A model generated the notes under the pieces. The model was not told where the DNA came from and made no database searches. It was given only the letters and a program-made list of their open reading frames with translations. The translations under genes and the position numbers were made by a program. Below, piece by piece: positions 45,012 through 53,777 of a stretch of DNA of 64,000 bases. Position 1 is the first letter of the stretch. The number at the start of each line of letters is the position of its first letter. Where the stretch lies: positions 682,001-746,000 of the forward strand of contig NZ_PISP01000001.1 of the NCBI RefSeq assembly GCF_002834295.1. Direction: 5' to 3'. This stretch comes from Rhodohalobacter barkolensis. GTDB taxonomy: Bacteria; Bacteroidota; Rhodothermia; Balneolales; Balneolaceae.

Positions 45012-45593
45012 TTATAGATCTTTAGTTTCTTCCTGAGTTAATGCATGCTGATATTGAGTTTCGAACTGAATTTGAAAAGCTGTTTTAGTGTCCGCAATCT
45101 CAATGATTTTCTGCATTGAGAGGTCCAGCTGCTTCATGATTCGTTTAGAAGACGATTCAAGGAATTTTACGGCTGTTTGTGGATTTCTTTTTTTGAGAGT
45201 CTCGAAATCCGGTGTAAAAAAACCGAGGAGGGTACAGTTGGTCATGCATTGGGCTGAAGACAACCTGCGAGTTTCATATCCAACAGAAACAAGTCCAATT
45301 TCCTGTGGTGATTCAACCGTTATCGAAAAGGGTTCTTGATTATCAGAGGCTGTATTTATATTGCCGGTCTGATTTCTCACTTGAAGCTGAATTTTTCCTT
45401 CCTCTATGAAATATAAGCCACTTCCGGGATCATCCTGGTAGTAAACATATTCACCGCTTTTGTAATTACGGCGATGGCAGAGTTGTAAAAGCTCATATCT
45501 TTCAGTAACAGAAAGGTTCTTTAGCAATTCTGAGTTTTGAACAATGTTACTTTGTTGTTTCAATTTCTGGAGTTTACTGTTTTTTCCAAGCAT
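45012..45593 (-). CDS. Cyclic nucleotide-binding-domain protein without DNA-binding domain
   Basis: 193 aa from ATG 45593; a longer frame would run into the upstream omp85 gene. The cNMP-binding beta-roll is recognisable: LLQLCHRRNYKSGEYVYYQD, PGSGLYFIEEGKIQLQV, and IGLVSVGYETRRLSSAQCMT. The next helix FETLKKRNPQTAVKFLESSS resembles the Crp dimerisation helix, but only about 30 residues remain after it and no winged HTH is present. It may be a cytoplasmic ligand sensor acting by protein contact. It is 11 bp downstream of the Omp85 gene and almost certainly cotranscribed. Confidence 0.85.
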   Translation of the reverse strand: MLGKNSKLQKLKQQSNIVQNSELLKNLSVTERYELLQLCHRRNYKSGEYVYYQDDPGSGLYFIEEGKIQLQVRNQTGNINTASDNQEPFSITVESPQEIGLVSVGYETRRLSSAQCMTNCTLLGFFTPDFETLKKRNPQTAVKFLESSSKRIMKQLDLSMQKIIEIADTKTAFQIQFETQYQHALTQEETKDL

Positions 45594-45604
45594 AATTGAT
45601 CGTT

Positions 45605-47995
45605 TTAAAATGAATGCCCAATACCAAAGCTGAAATACATTTGTCGATTTTCGAACCATCCCAGTTCTAAATCGTGAATTCGATAAGTGAAGTCAAATCT
45701 TGCTACTAGAAATTCCCAGTCTAATCGTAGACCAATACCTGATCCAACTGCAATCTGTTTATAAAATTCATCAATCCGAAATCTTCCTTCCCTCAACAGA
45801 TCTGTTTCCTGATCATCAATAAAGGTGTTTCCCGGCCCATACCATACATTACCGGCATCTGTATGCCATGCAAGGTACCAATCAGCACTGAGAACATTCT
45901 TCATAAATGTTTGTCTGAATTCTGTAAACGCAGCAAGTTTTACTTCACCGCCGGGAATCGTTACTTCATCCGGTGGAATACTTCCCGGTCCCAGTCGAAA
46001 AGGACTCCAGCCGCGTATATCATTACTCCCGCCGGCAAAAAATCTACGGTTTAGAGGAATATTATCACTATCACCAATTGGGTGTGCGTACCCACTAAAT
46101 ATTCTGAAAGCGGCAACAGCATCGGGTGTAATACTGAAATATCTTCTGTAGTCTGCCGAAAGTTTAAAAAACCTGCTGTATGCAAGGGAATTAGAAGAAA
46201 TACCTAATGGGGAAGGAAGGGTTTCTTCCAGTTCGCCGGGTGTAATAATGTAGCGGTCGACCAGATAGGGCACATTACCGCCTAATGCTGCAGAAACTTC
46301 ACTAAAGTAGCCGTAATCTCTTTTTATCAGGTTTGTATCTTGTGCCCGGAGAGTGTACCGAATTACAGAAGAGAATTGTGGCCGGAAATCTTCTTCAATT
46401 CTCAACAATTCAAGAGAGTTCTCTCCGAACTCATTAATCAGGTTCTGTCTGAACTGAGATGACGGATCAGTATCCACAACATCGAGTTCAAACATGTCGA
46501 TGAAGCTCTGATATTGCTGAGAATGACGTAACTCATACCTTAAATTAAATCTCACATCTGAGTTAATATCAAAAAAGAGCTGGTTGCTTTGACTATAGCT
46601 CAGTGAATACCGGGTTCGGGCTGATTCAATCCAAGGAGCATCACTTAAAAAACTAAGTGCCCGATTCAATCTCGGCAAAGTATATTCAACTCTGAATTCG
46701 TAGCTTTGAAATATATCAGATCCGGTTGTAGTTCTGTTACCCTCGTCATCACGGGGTGAAATTTCATTCAGGGTACTGGAAGTTACAAATTCAAGATTTG
46801 TATTTATTCCTATCGATAGGTTTTCAGCACGGCCGAGCAAGTTATTGTTATTGTAATTCAGGCCAATTCCGGTACCAAAACCATACCTTCTCATGCCGAA
46901 AAACTCTGTACGTATGGAGTGCTTTGGCAGAGTCTGAAGATCAAAAAACACAGGAATATTCTCATTTGAATAATCGGGAAGTGATCCGTCTTCACTTAAT
47001 CCAAAGCGATTGATTAAGAGCATTCCTAAATTTTGATAGGCATTTACGGTTCTAAGATATGAAGACTGGTTAAATGATTCTCCCGCACGAAACTGAAGTT
47101 GTTCTGTCAATAAATCAAAATGTGTGTTTGCTTCATCTTGTTTGTCCATATAGATGGCAAATCCCGGTTCAGCAAATCGGCTATCCTCTTCAGTTATGGA
47201 CTGGTCAAATTCTCCATTGCCATCCGGACCTGCAAGCTGAATATTGACATCTCCAAATGTATAAAACTCACCTGGGTTAATGGTGTAGAGTACATCTAAT
47301 ATGTATCTATCGTCTTCGTCACGTTTAATCAAAGCTCGAACGGAGTCTCGCTGAACGGATGCGAATCCATTGTTTTTTAAAAAATCGATTATTCGAGTCT
47401 GTTCCTGGCGTAATTTTTGAGCAGCATACTGTTCATTCACTTGAAAAGTAGAGTCATTTTCAGCACGCCCTGCAAATAAACTCTCGCTAAAAAATTCGTC
47501 CTCTAATTCCTGGTTATCTTCAAAATTGGGTAAGCCGGTATAGGAGATACTGCGTAACCTGGAGGACCTTCCCTCATCAATAATAAAGGAGACTTCGTAT
47601 CTGCGAGGCCGATACTCAATAATTGTGGTATCGACGGAAGCATCAAAAAAGCCGAGATTTTCGTAGTAGAGGCGAATTCTTTCTATATCGCTAGCTACGG
47701 TTTCACGGTCGAGAAGGGCCGGTGATTCACCAACACCAACAAGCTGGTAGATATAGTACCACGGAGTGAATCGAGGGATACCTAAGAATTCGCGGTTGTT
47801 TCGTGTCCTGACCAATGTGCTCAGTGCACTGTTACTCACAGATTCATTTCCGGTGAAACGGACCATTCTTACTACTTGCTCCGGTTCATTCTCTTCAACA
47901 GATTCCTCACCTTGCTCTCCGTTTTGTGCAGCCGATTGTTCTGCAACGAGTAGTAGAGTGATCAATAAAAAGAACGGCAAGTAAAAATAACGCAC
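45605..47995 (-). CDS. Omp85/BamA-TamA family outer-membrane protein
   Basis: 796 aa with a Sec signal peptide (LPFFLLITLLLVAEQSAA) and an acidic linker. POTRA-like repeats occupy about residues 40-290 (VVRMVRFTGNESVSNSALST, YEVSFIIDEGRSSRLRSISY, LDVLYTINPGEFYTFGDV). A 16-strand barrel follows with the conserved FFAGGSNDIRGW (the (V/I)RG(F/Y)-type lid motif) and the C-terminal targeting strand ending in Phe (MYFSFGIGHSF). More like TamA or an accessory Omp85 than the main BamA, since only about three POTRA domains are visible. Forms an operon with the cNMP-binding gene. Confidence 0.92.
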   Translation of the reverse strand: MRYFYLPFFLLITLLLVAEQSAAQNGEQGEESVEENEPEQVVRMVRFTGNESVSNSALSTLVRTRNNREFLGIPRFTPWYYIYQLVGVGESPALLDRETVASDIERIRLYYENLGFFDASVDTTIIEYRPRRYEVSFIIDEGRSSRLRSISYTGLPNFEDNQELEDEFFSESLFAGRAENDSTFQVNEQYAAQKLRQEQTRIIDFLKNNGFASVQRDSVRALIKRDEDDRYILDVLYTINPGEFYTFGDVNIQLAGPDGNGEFDQSITEEDSRFAEPGFAIYMDKQDEANTHFDLLTEQLQFRAGESFNQSSYLRTVNAYQNLGMLLINRFGLSEDGSLPDYSNENIPVFFDLQTLPKHSIRTEFFGMRRYGFGTGIGLNYNNNNLLGRAENLSIGINTNLEFVTSSTLNEISPRDDEGNRTTTGSDIFQSYEFRVEYTLPRLNRALSFLSDAPWIESARTRYSLSYSQSNQLFFDINSDVRFNLRYELRHSQQYQSFIDMFELDVVDTDPSSQFRQNLINEFGENSLELLRIEEDFRPQFSSVIRYTLRAQDTNLIKRDYGYFSEVSAALGGNVPYLVDRYIITPGELEETLPSPLGISSNSLAYSRFFKLSADYRRYFSITPDAVAAFRIFSGYAHPIGDSDNIPLNRRFFAGGSNDIRGWSPFRLGPGSIPPDEVTIPGGEVKLAAFTEFRQTFMKNVLSADWYLAWHTDAGNVWYGPGNTFIDDQETDLLREGRFRIDEFYKQIAVGSGIGLRLDWEFLVARFDFTYRIHDLELGWFENRQMYFSFGIGHSF

Positions 47996-48171
47996 GCAGG
48001 TGATCGGGTTTCTAAGTTGGTGAAATTAATCTCAGGCTGAAAATAGGATTTTTCAGGGAAAGATTTGTGATTAATAAGGGGTAAAGCGTTTGTTTATTGC
48101 TTTATTTGAAATTCAATACTCGAATTAGAAAACGGTTTAACGGGAGTTGAATTATGTTAAACGATAGGAAT

Positions 48172-48204
48172 AAAAAAACGCGGTACTCATAAAGTCCGCG
48201 TTTT
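48172..48204 (-). terminator. Rho-independent terminator after the DUF2795-like gene
   Basis: AAAACGCGG (48175-48183) pairs with CCGCGTTTT (48196-48204), extended by AC/GT with a bulge. Read on the minus strand the stem is followed by seven T (48178-48172). It terminates the gene ending at 48239 and could act in both directions. Confidence 0.85.
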
Positions 48205-48238
48205 AAAATAATTGAATAAAAGAGAGGGTCATATTGGT

Positions 48239-48493
48239 TTATACATCGTCGTAATCGAATCCTTCATCTTCTTCTCCATGGAAAAAATCCTCTTTTCGAA
48301 TATAGTCCGGCCAAATATCTTCAATTCCTTCATAAATGGTTTCTTCACCCTCTTCAATTTCATCAAGTTCGTAGAGGTTATCGATGGCCTGCTGCGGTAA
48401 ACCGTTACGCTCGGCCCACTCGATTAATTCTTCTCTTGTTGCCGGAAAAGGTGCATCATCAAGTGCTGCGGCTAATTCAACTGTCCAAATCAT
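48239..48493 (-). CDS. DUF2795-like small acidic protein
   Basis: 84-aa cytoplasmic protein, strongly acidic at its C-terminus (EEGEETIYEGIEDIW; EDEGFDYDDV). The N-terminal half, MIWTVELAAALDDAPFPATR followed by EELIEWAERNGLPQQAIDNL, resembles DUF2795 proteins, small helical proteins in which 'LxxxxxPaTKxELixyAxxngap' precedes an 'L..L..d..Y.s..di' segment. Function unknown. Monocistronic with its own terminator; the start is the ATG at 48493. Confidence 0.8.
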   Translation of the reverse strand: MIWTVELAAALDDAPFPATREELIEWAERNGLPQQAIDNLYELDEIEEGEETIYEGIEDIWPDYIRKEDFFHGEEDEGFDYDDV

Positions 48494-48774
48494 AATATTT
48501 TCTTTTCAGTAGGTGTTTAGTTGCAATGTTATTTCTATCTGTTTTCGAATTCTATAAAACGTTTCCTGATGAGAAATGCAAATAATTTCGCGGAAAATAG
48601 ATAAAAAGAGTCAGATCTCATCAAAAAATATTTACAGACATTGAATTTCCATATAAAATGAGCATCCATCTTTGAAAGTTGGATAACTCCTTAACGTCAG
48701 TAAACTCTTTTCCACGGCATGATGTTCTTTTAATATCTTACAATAACACAAATAAATAGTTAAAAATTTTACAC

Positions 48775-49485
48775 ATGAATATTCTGTACATCTTTCCACA
48801 TCCGGACGATGAATCATTTGGTCCTGCACCGGCAATGAGTGCTCAGCTTCGTCAGGGACATAATGTGCATCTTCTTACACTAACGAAAGGAGAAGCAACA
48901 AAACAGCGTTTCCGTTTGGGTGTTGATAAAAAGGAGATGGCTGAGATTCGCTATAAAGAGATGCAGTGTGTGGAAAGAACGTTGGGGTTAAGCAGCATGA
49001 CGGTTCTGGATCTTCCTGATAACGAACTGAAACGGATGAATCCGATTGAAATTGAAAATGTCATAGAGTCTCAGATTCACAGGCTAAAACCGGATGTAAT
49101 TATTACTTATGCCGTACATGGAGTCAGCGGTTTTGAAGATCATTTGGTGAGTCACGCCGTTGTTAAAAGGGTTTTTTGCAAACTGAAGGAGGAGGGAAGT
49201 GCTTATCCGAAGCGCCTGGCATTTTTTACGCGAATGGGGGAGGTCTATACAGATGGTACATTCAGACTGTCTGCGTCAAGTGATGAGGAGATTAAGTTCG
49301 TGAAGAAGTGTAATGACGCCGATATGGAGAATTTCAATGCGGCCCTGGATTGTTATGAAACGTATAAAGAGGTTATCGATGGGAGTGGTGTCCGGGAGGT
49401 TACAACGAAAGACGTACCTTTTGAAATTTTCGGTGAAGAAATTAGTGGGCGGCTTGAATCTATCGTGGATGGTTTGGAATCATAA
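48775..49485 (+). CDS. PIG-L family deacetylase (BshB/LmbE-like)
   Basis: Zinc-dependent N-acetylglucosaminyl deacetylase fold, 236 aa. The metal/catalytic motif PHPDDESFG is at about residues 9-17 (His, Asp, Asp), and the third ligand is the His of EDHLVSHAVVKR. VHLLTLTKGEATK and VLDLPDNELKR are typical of the family. BshB2-type bacillithiol synthesis (deacetylation of GlcNAc-malate) is a good candidate, since Bacteroidota-type bacteria make bacillithiol, but bshA and bshC are not in the window. Monocistronic. Confidence 0.9.
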   Translation: MNILYIFPHPDDESFGPAPAMSAQLRQGHNVHLLTLTKGEATKQRFRLGVDKKEMAEIRYKEMQCVERTLGLSSMTVLDLPDNELKRMNPIEIENVIESQIHRLKPDVIITYAVHGVSGFEDHLVSHAVVKRVFCKLKEEGSAYPKRLAFFTRMGEVYTDGTFRLSASSDEEIKFVKKCNDADMENFNAALDCYETYKEVIDGSGVREVTTKDVPFEIFGEEISGRLESIVDGLES

Positions 49486-49521
49486 TATTCTTATCAAATC
49501 AGATCTGATCAAACAAGAATA
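49486..49521. other. Nested inverted repeats between convergent genes
   Basis: TATTCTT (49486-49492) and AAGAATA (49515-49521) flank the 12-bp palindrome ATCAGATCTGAT (49497-49508). Position between converging stops suggests a bidirectional terminator, though the inner palindrome has little loop and T-runs are short. Confidence 0.35.
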
Positions 49522-49527
49522 CAGAAA

Positions 49528-49944
49528 TTACTCTTCAATATTCCACATACCGGATTCAATAATTTCTAAGCTGTTACCGGCAGGATCGCGAAAGTAGATT
49601 GATTTTAAACCGCCCGGCCACTTTACACTTGATTCAATCTCAATGCCCTTTTCCTTTAAGTGCGATTTCCAGCTTTTAAACTGATTTCGTTCAACAGAAA
49701 AAGCAATGTGTGCAGCTCCGGTCGTTCCATGAAGTGGTATTTTATTGCCATTCACATAAGTTTGCTCCTGGTTGGTGTGAATGGGGTTAAATATCAGAAG
49801 CATGGTGTTTCCGCATCTGTAAAAAAGATGACGATTTTCCTCTTTTCGGATTAAGTTTAACCCTAACGTTTCTGAGTAAAACCTTTCAGAACGTTCAAGA
49901 TTGCGTGAATACAAGCAGGTCTCAATAATTCGATTCAATTTCAT
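49528..49944 (-). CDS. VOC family protein (glyoxalase/fosfomycin-resistance-like)
   Basis: 138-aa metalloenzyme-fold protein with two beta-alpha-beta-beta-beta units. The first has IIETCLYSRNLERSERFYSE and LGLNLIRKEENRHLFYRCGN; the second has GAAHIAFSVERN, GIEIESSVKWPGGLKSIYFRDPAGN and LEIIE. Metal ligands could be the His of AHIAF and the Glu of LEIIE, with a first ligand less clear (Glu in RIIETCLY instead of His). This is the glyoxalase/bleomycin-resistance/dioxygenase superfamily; substrate unknown. Convergent with the PIG-L gene. Confidence 0.88.
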   Translation of the reverse strand: MKLNRIIETCLYSRNLERSERFYSETLGLNLIRKEENRHLFYRCGNTMLLIFNPIHTNQEQTYVNGNKIPLHGTTGAAHIAFSVERNQFKSWKSHLKEKGIEIESSVKWPGGLKSIYFRDPAGNSLEIIESGMWNIEE

Positions 49945-50043
49945 TTTCGTAAAATTTCAAATGTGGTTTAGTATCACAAATCCTGTTATTCGGATACAAA
50001 TAGCCGGGTAAACGGGTAAATATGTATTTTAGTAAATGATGGA

Positions 50044-52104
50044 TTAATTAGATGACTTTGTTCCTCTTATATCGATGGCAAAAGCACCTTCACCTTTTTC
50101 TAAAACAAATAGAGGGTTCATTTCCATTTCGAGAATTTCGGGATGATTTACTGCAATTCTGCTCATACTGATGAGTGCTTGTTTAACCGCATCCATGTCG
50201 GCCGGAGGTAGATTTCGCCATCCTTTTAGCTTCTTGCCGGCAATGGTCGATTCAATTAATTGGTTTGCTTCACTATCGCTGAGAGGTGCCACGGCGGTTT
50301 CTACATCCTTGTAGAGTTCTACTTCAGTGCCTCCCGTACCAAAAACCACCAGGGGACCAAATTGTTCATCCTGCTTAATCCCGATAATGATTTCCTGTCC
50401 GCCCCGAAGCATCTTCTGAATCAATACGCCATCCATTTCAGCATTTGATCTTTCAGCGGCTTGAGTGATTTCATTCCACGCTTTTTTTACATCCTCCGAG
50501 TTTTGCAGATTCACTTTCACTCCACCAATATCTGATTTGTGAGTATGTTCTTTGGCAAGAATCTTCATTACCACCGGATAACCCATTTTATTTGAAGCAT
50601 CCAAGGCATCGGCTAAGTTTTCAGCTTCTGTTTGTTCAGGAAGTTTTATCCCGTACGCTTCAATCAGATGTTCCCAGTTTTCATTTTTGATATAGGTATC
50701 CGCATCGGCAGGAATATATTTGGCTGCTTCTTCCGGCTGATGATTTTCTGAATTCATCCACTCTTTACGCTGAACCATCGCAGCGATAATCGATGCGGCC
50801 CGCTCCGGAAACGACACATTTGGAACACGTCGCTTATGCAAAATATTAAGTGCCTCATCCACAGATGCTTTACCCATGATGGAAGCAATGACAGGTTTTT
50901 TGTGTAAACCGGCAGTTTCTCCCACAACTTCAGCTAAACTCGCGGGCAGAAACCAGTCCTGGGGCGCCTGAATAACAATAACTGCATCTACAGTCTCATC
51001 TGTCAGAAGAGCTTCGAGTGCAAGTGTATAGGTTGCGGGACCTGAGCCTGCAAGAACGTCTACCGGATTTTTCGCACTTGCGGCTTTCGGTAAACGGCTT
51101 TTGAGATAATTTTTAGTTTCGTTTGTTAGCGGAGCCATTTCAAGACCGACTTTTTCAAGGGCATCCACGGCTAAAATTGCGGGTCCTCCGGCGTTGGTGA
51201 GAACAGCTACCCGTTTTCCTTTTGGAAGGGGCTGCCAGGCCAGTGTTCGTGCCCAATCGAACATCTCTTCCATAGTTCTCGCTTCAAGGACTCCCGATTT
51301 TCGAAATGCGGCTGAATATGCCTCTTTGCTTCCTGATAATGCTCCTGTATGTGATGAAACAGCTTCTGCACCTTTTTCACTCTGCCCGCCTTTCAAAATA
51401 ACAAAAGGTTTTTTACGGGCTATTTCGCGAGATATCTTTAAAAATTTAGCTCCATCCGAAACTCCCTCAGCATATGCTGTTATAACCTCAGTTTGACGAT
51501 CATTTCCGATCAGATCAATCATTTCGGTTTCTGTTACATCAATCTGGTTGCCCAAACTTACGATACGAGAGAAACCCACTCCGGCACCACGAGCCCAGTC
51601 TATCACGGCAGCGACCATCGCCCCGGATTGTGATATAAACCCAATGCCTCCCTGCTCAGGCATCCCAACCACAAATGTGGTATTGACAGGTGTATGTGTG
51701 TCTATGGTTCCAATGCAATTAGGACCAATGATTCGAATACCGTGCTTTTCGGCAACTTCTTTCAATTTATCTTCCAGCTCCTGGCCTTCTTCTCCCGTTT
51801 CGCTAAAGCCACCACTGACAACAATGGCGTTTTTAATCTCTTTTGCCCCGCATTGTTCAATGATTTTAGGAACGATTGTAGCCGGCAGTACAACCACAGC
51901 CAAATCTATTCCATCAGGCAGATCTTCCACAGATGAGTAGCAGGGAATATCCAGTATTTCTGATGCATTTTTGTTTACGGGGAAAATTTCACCCTTGAAT
52001 TTATATTTCAATAGGTTACGAATAACACCGTATCCCAATTTGTGAGGATCTCTTGACGCGCCAATAACAGCGACTTTTTTGGGAGAGAAGAAAGATTCGA
52101 TCAT
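50044..52104 (-). CDS. Acetate--CoA ligase (ADP-forming), fused alpha-beta
   Basis: Reversible ADP-forming acyl-CoA synthetase that conserves energy as ATP. The 686-aa chain fuses the alpha part (CoA-binding FFSPKKVAVIGASRDPHKLG; ligase domain IIGPNCIGTIDT, GFISQSGAMVAAVIDWA, and the phosphohistidine region KGGQSEKGAEAVSSHTGALS) with the ATP-grasp beta part (MGYPVVMKILAKEHTHKSDI, GGVKVNLQ, GQEIIIGIKQDEQFGP, MEMNPLFVLEKGEGAFAID). The substrate could also be propionate or aryl acids from amino acids; the divergent tryptophanase makes the latter attractive. Confidence 0.93.
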   Translation of the reverse strand: MIESFFSPKKVAVIGASRDPHKLGYGVIRNLLKYKFKGEIFPVNKNASEILDIPCYSSVEDLPDGIDLAVVVLPATIVPKIIEQCGAKEIKNAIVVSGGFSETGEEGQELEDKLKEVAEKHGIRIIGPNCIGTIDTHTPVNTTFVVGMPEQGGIGFISQSGAMVAAVIDWARGAGVGFSRIVSLGNQIDVTETEMIDLIGNDRQTEVITAYAEGVSDGAKFLKISREIARKKPFVILKGGQSEKGAEAVSSHTGALSGSKEAYSAAFRKSGVLEARTMEEMFDWARTLAWQPLPKGKRVAVLTNAGGPAILAVDALEKVGLEMAPLTNETKNYLKSRLPKAASAKNPVDVLAGSGPATYTLALEALLTDETVDAVIVIQAPQDWFLPASLAEVVGETAGLHKKPVIASIMGKASVDEALNILHKRRVPNVSFPERAASIIAAMVQRKEWMNSENHQPEEAAKYIPADADTYIKNENWEHLIEAYGIKLPEQTEAENLADALDASNKMGYPVVMKILAKEHTHKSDIGGVKVNLQNSEDVKKAWNEITQAAERSNAEMDGVLIQKMLRGGQEIIIGIKQDEQFGPLVVFGTGGTEVELYKDVETAVAPLSDSEANQLIESTIAGKKLKGWRNLPPADMDAVKQALISMSRIAVNHPEILEMEMNPLFVLEKGEGAFAIDIRGTKSSN

Positions 52105-52240
52105 GATCGATAAAGTTATTAGGATATTTTTATCTTAAATTAGACAGTGTTTGAGGAAAAGGCAAAGTCAAAACTCAATTATTACGGATAAACTTTTCGT
52201 TGATCTGCCATCAAGAAGACTAACAAACGATTATCATACC

Positions 52241-53635
52241 ATGGAGCTAAAAGGATTTAAGACTGACACCATCATTGAGCCATTTCGAATTCGATCAGTG
52301 GAGCCTATCCGGTTCACCACAATGGAACAACGTAAAGCCCTGTTGAGTGAAGCGGGTTATAACCCATTTTTATTGAAAGCAAAGGATGTGGTTATTGATC
52401 TTCTAACGGATAGCGGAACAGGGGCCATGTCTGCAAAACAGTGGGCGGGCATGATTAGCAGTGATGAATCTTATGCAGGATCTGAGTCATTTTACAGATT
52501 CGAAAGCGCAGTTCAGGATATAACCGGTTTTAAACATGTTATCCCCACGCACCAGGGAAGGGCTGCTGAAAATATTCTCTTTACAACGATCGCCAAAAAA
52601 GGGGATGTCATTCCCAGTAACACTCATTTTGATACCACCCGTGCCCACGTCGAACACAACGGAGCAGAGGCTTTAGACCTGGTGATTGATGAAGGACGCC
52701 AGCCGCTGACTATCCATCCGTTTAAAGGAAATATGAACGTTGAAAAACTGGAAGGGACAATCAAGCGAGTTGGACAAGACAATATTCCGGTCATCATGCT
52801 AACGTTGACGAATAATTCGGGTGGCGGGCAACCGGTTAGTATGGAGAATGTAAAAGCGGTGTCCAAAATAGCCCGAAGTCATGATATACCATTTTTTATT
52901 GATGCATGTCGATTTGCCGAAAACAGCTGGTTTATCAAAACCAGGGAAGAAGGGTATGAGGACAAAAAACCGATAGAGATTGCACACGAGATCTTTAGCT
53001 ATGCTGATGGATGCACCATGAGTGCCAAAAAAGACGGTATGGCCAATATCGGTGGATTTCTTGCTTTGAATAATGATAAACTCGCTCAGGATTGTCGAAG
53101 CCTTACAATACTTACCGAAGGTTTTCCAACCTACGGAGGAATGGCCGGTTATGATATGGAAGCTGTTGCTACCGGTCTGTACGAAGCATTGGATGAGGGA
53201 TATCTGAAATATCGTATCAGATCCACAGCATATTTGGGAGATAAACTGATTGATGCGGGAATTTCGATTGTGCAGCCAACGGGAGGTCATGCCGTTTACA
53301 TTGACGCAAAAGAGATGCTGCCTCAAATTGATCCGCTTGAATATCCGGCCTGGAGTTTGACCAACGCACTTTATCTGATTGGAGGTGTGCGTGCCGTTGA
53401 AATTGGAAGTGTCATGTTTGGCTTGCAGCCGGATGGTTCAGAGAAACCCGCATCCATGGAGCTGGTGCGGCTGGCAATTCCGCGAAGAGTGTACACTCAA
53501 AGCCATATCGACTATTTAGCTGAGGTTGTGATTCATGCATATAATCAGAGAAATGAACTGAAAGGATATAAAATTATATCATCGCCTGCTGTATTGAGGC
53601 ACTTTTCAGCTAAACTTCAGCCGTTGGATCAGTAA
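52241..53635 (+). CDS. tnaA: Tryptophanase
   Basis: PLP-dependent beta-eliminating lyase making indole, pyruvate and ammonia from tryptophan. Start at ATG 52241 (464 aa, close to E. coli's 471); frames from 52151 add a non-homologous leader. Conserved: EPFRIRSVEPI, DLLTDSGTGAMS, GSESFYRFESAV, IPTHQGRAAENILF, FIDACRFAEN, PLP lysine in MSAKKDGMANIGGF (about 261-274) and TEGFPTYGGMAG. Tryptophanase rather than tyrosine phenol-lyase because the C-terminus reads VLRHFSAKL with His where TPL has Phe (E. coli TnaA His463 equivalent), and AVEIGSVMFG matches TnaA. No TnaC-like leader peptide was found. Confidence 0.92.
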   Translation: MELKGFKTDTIIEPFRIRSVEPIRFTTMEQRKALLSEAGYNPFLLKAKDVVIDLLTDSGTGAMSAKQWAGMISSDESYAGSESFYRFESAVQDITGFKHVIPTHQGRAAENILFTTIAKKGDVIPSNTHFDTTRAHVEHNGAEALDLVIDEGRQPLTIHPFKGNMNVEKLEGTIKRVGQDNIPVIMLTLTNNSGGGQPVSMENVKAVSKIARSHDIPFFIDACRFAENSWFIKTREEGYEDKKPIEIAHEIFSYADGCTMSAKKDGMANIGGFLALNNDKLAQDCRSLTILTEGFPTYGGMAGYDMEAVATGLYEALDEGYLKYRIRSTAYLGDKLIDAGISIVQPTGGHAVYIDAKEMLPQIDPLEYPAWSLTNALYLIGGVRAVEIGSVMFGLQPDGSEKPASMELVRLAIPRRVYTQSHIDYLAEVVIHAYNQRNELKGYKIISSPAVLRHFSAKLQPLDQ

Positions 53636-53777
53636 TCTAATCAAGCAGATTTAATTAATTTGCTTATAGATTTGATGAGTTCATATTTATCAAGGTAAAA
53701 TACGATGAACCCTAAATTTCAATTATTTTGTTGAACATATAGATATAGAGAGTAAACATTCATTTAATAATACTGAC

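Noticed and set aside
48632-48835. 67-aa minus-strand frame overlapping the start of the PIG-L gene
   Set aside because: It overlaps the conserved PHPDDE region of the deacetylase on the other strand and has no recognisable features.
52151-52240. 30-residue N-terminal extension of tryptophanase
   Set aside because: Not similar to TnaA N-termini, and the ATG at 52241 gives the expected length and start of homology.
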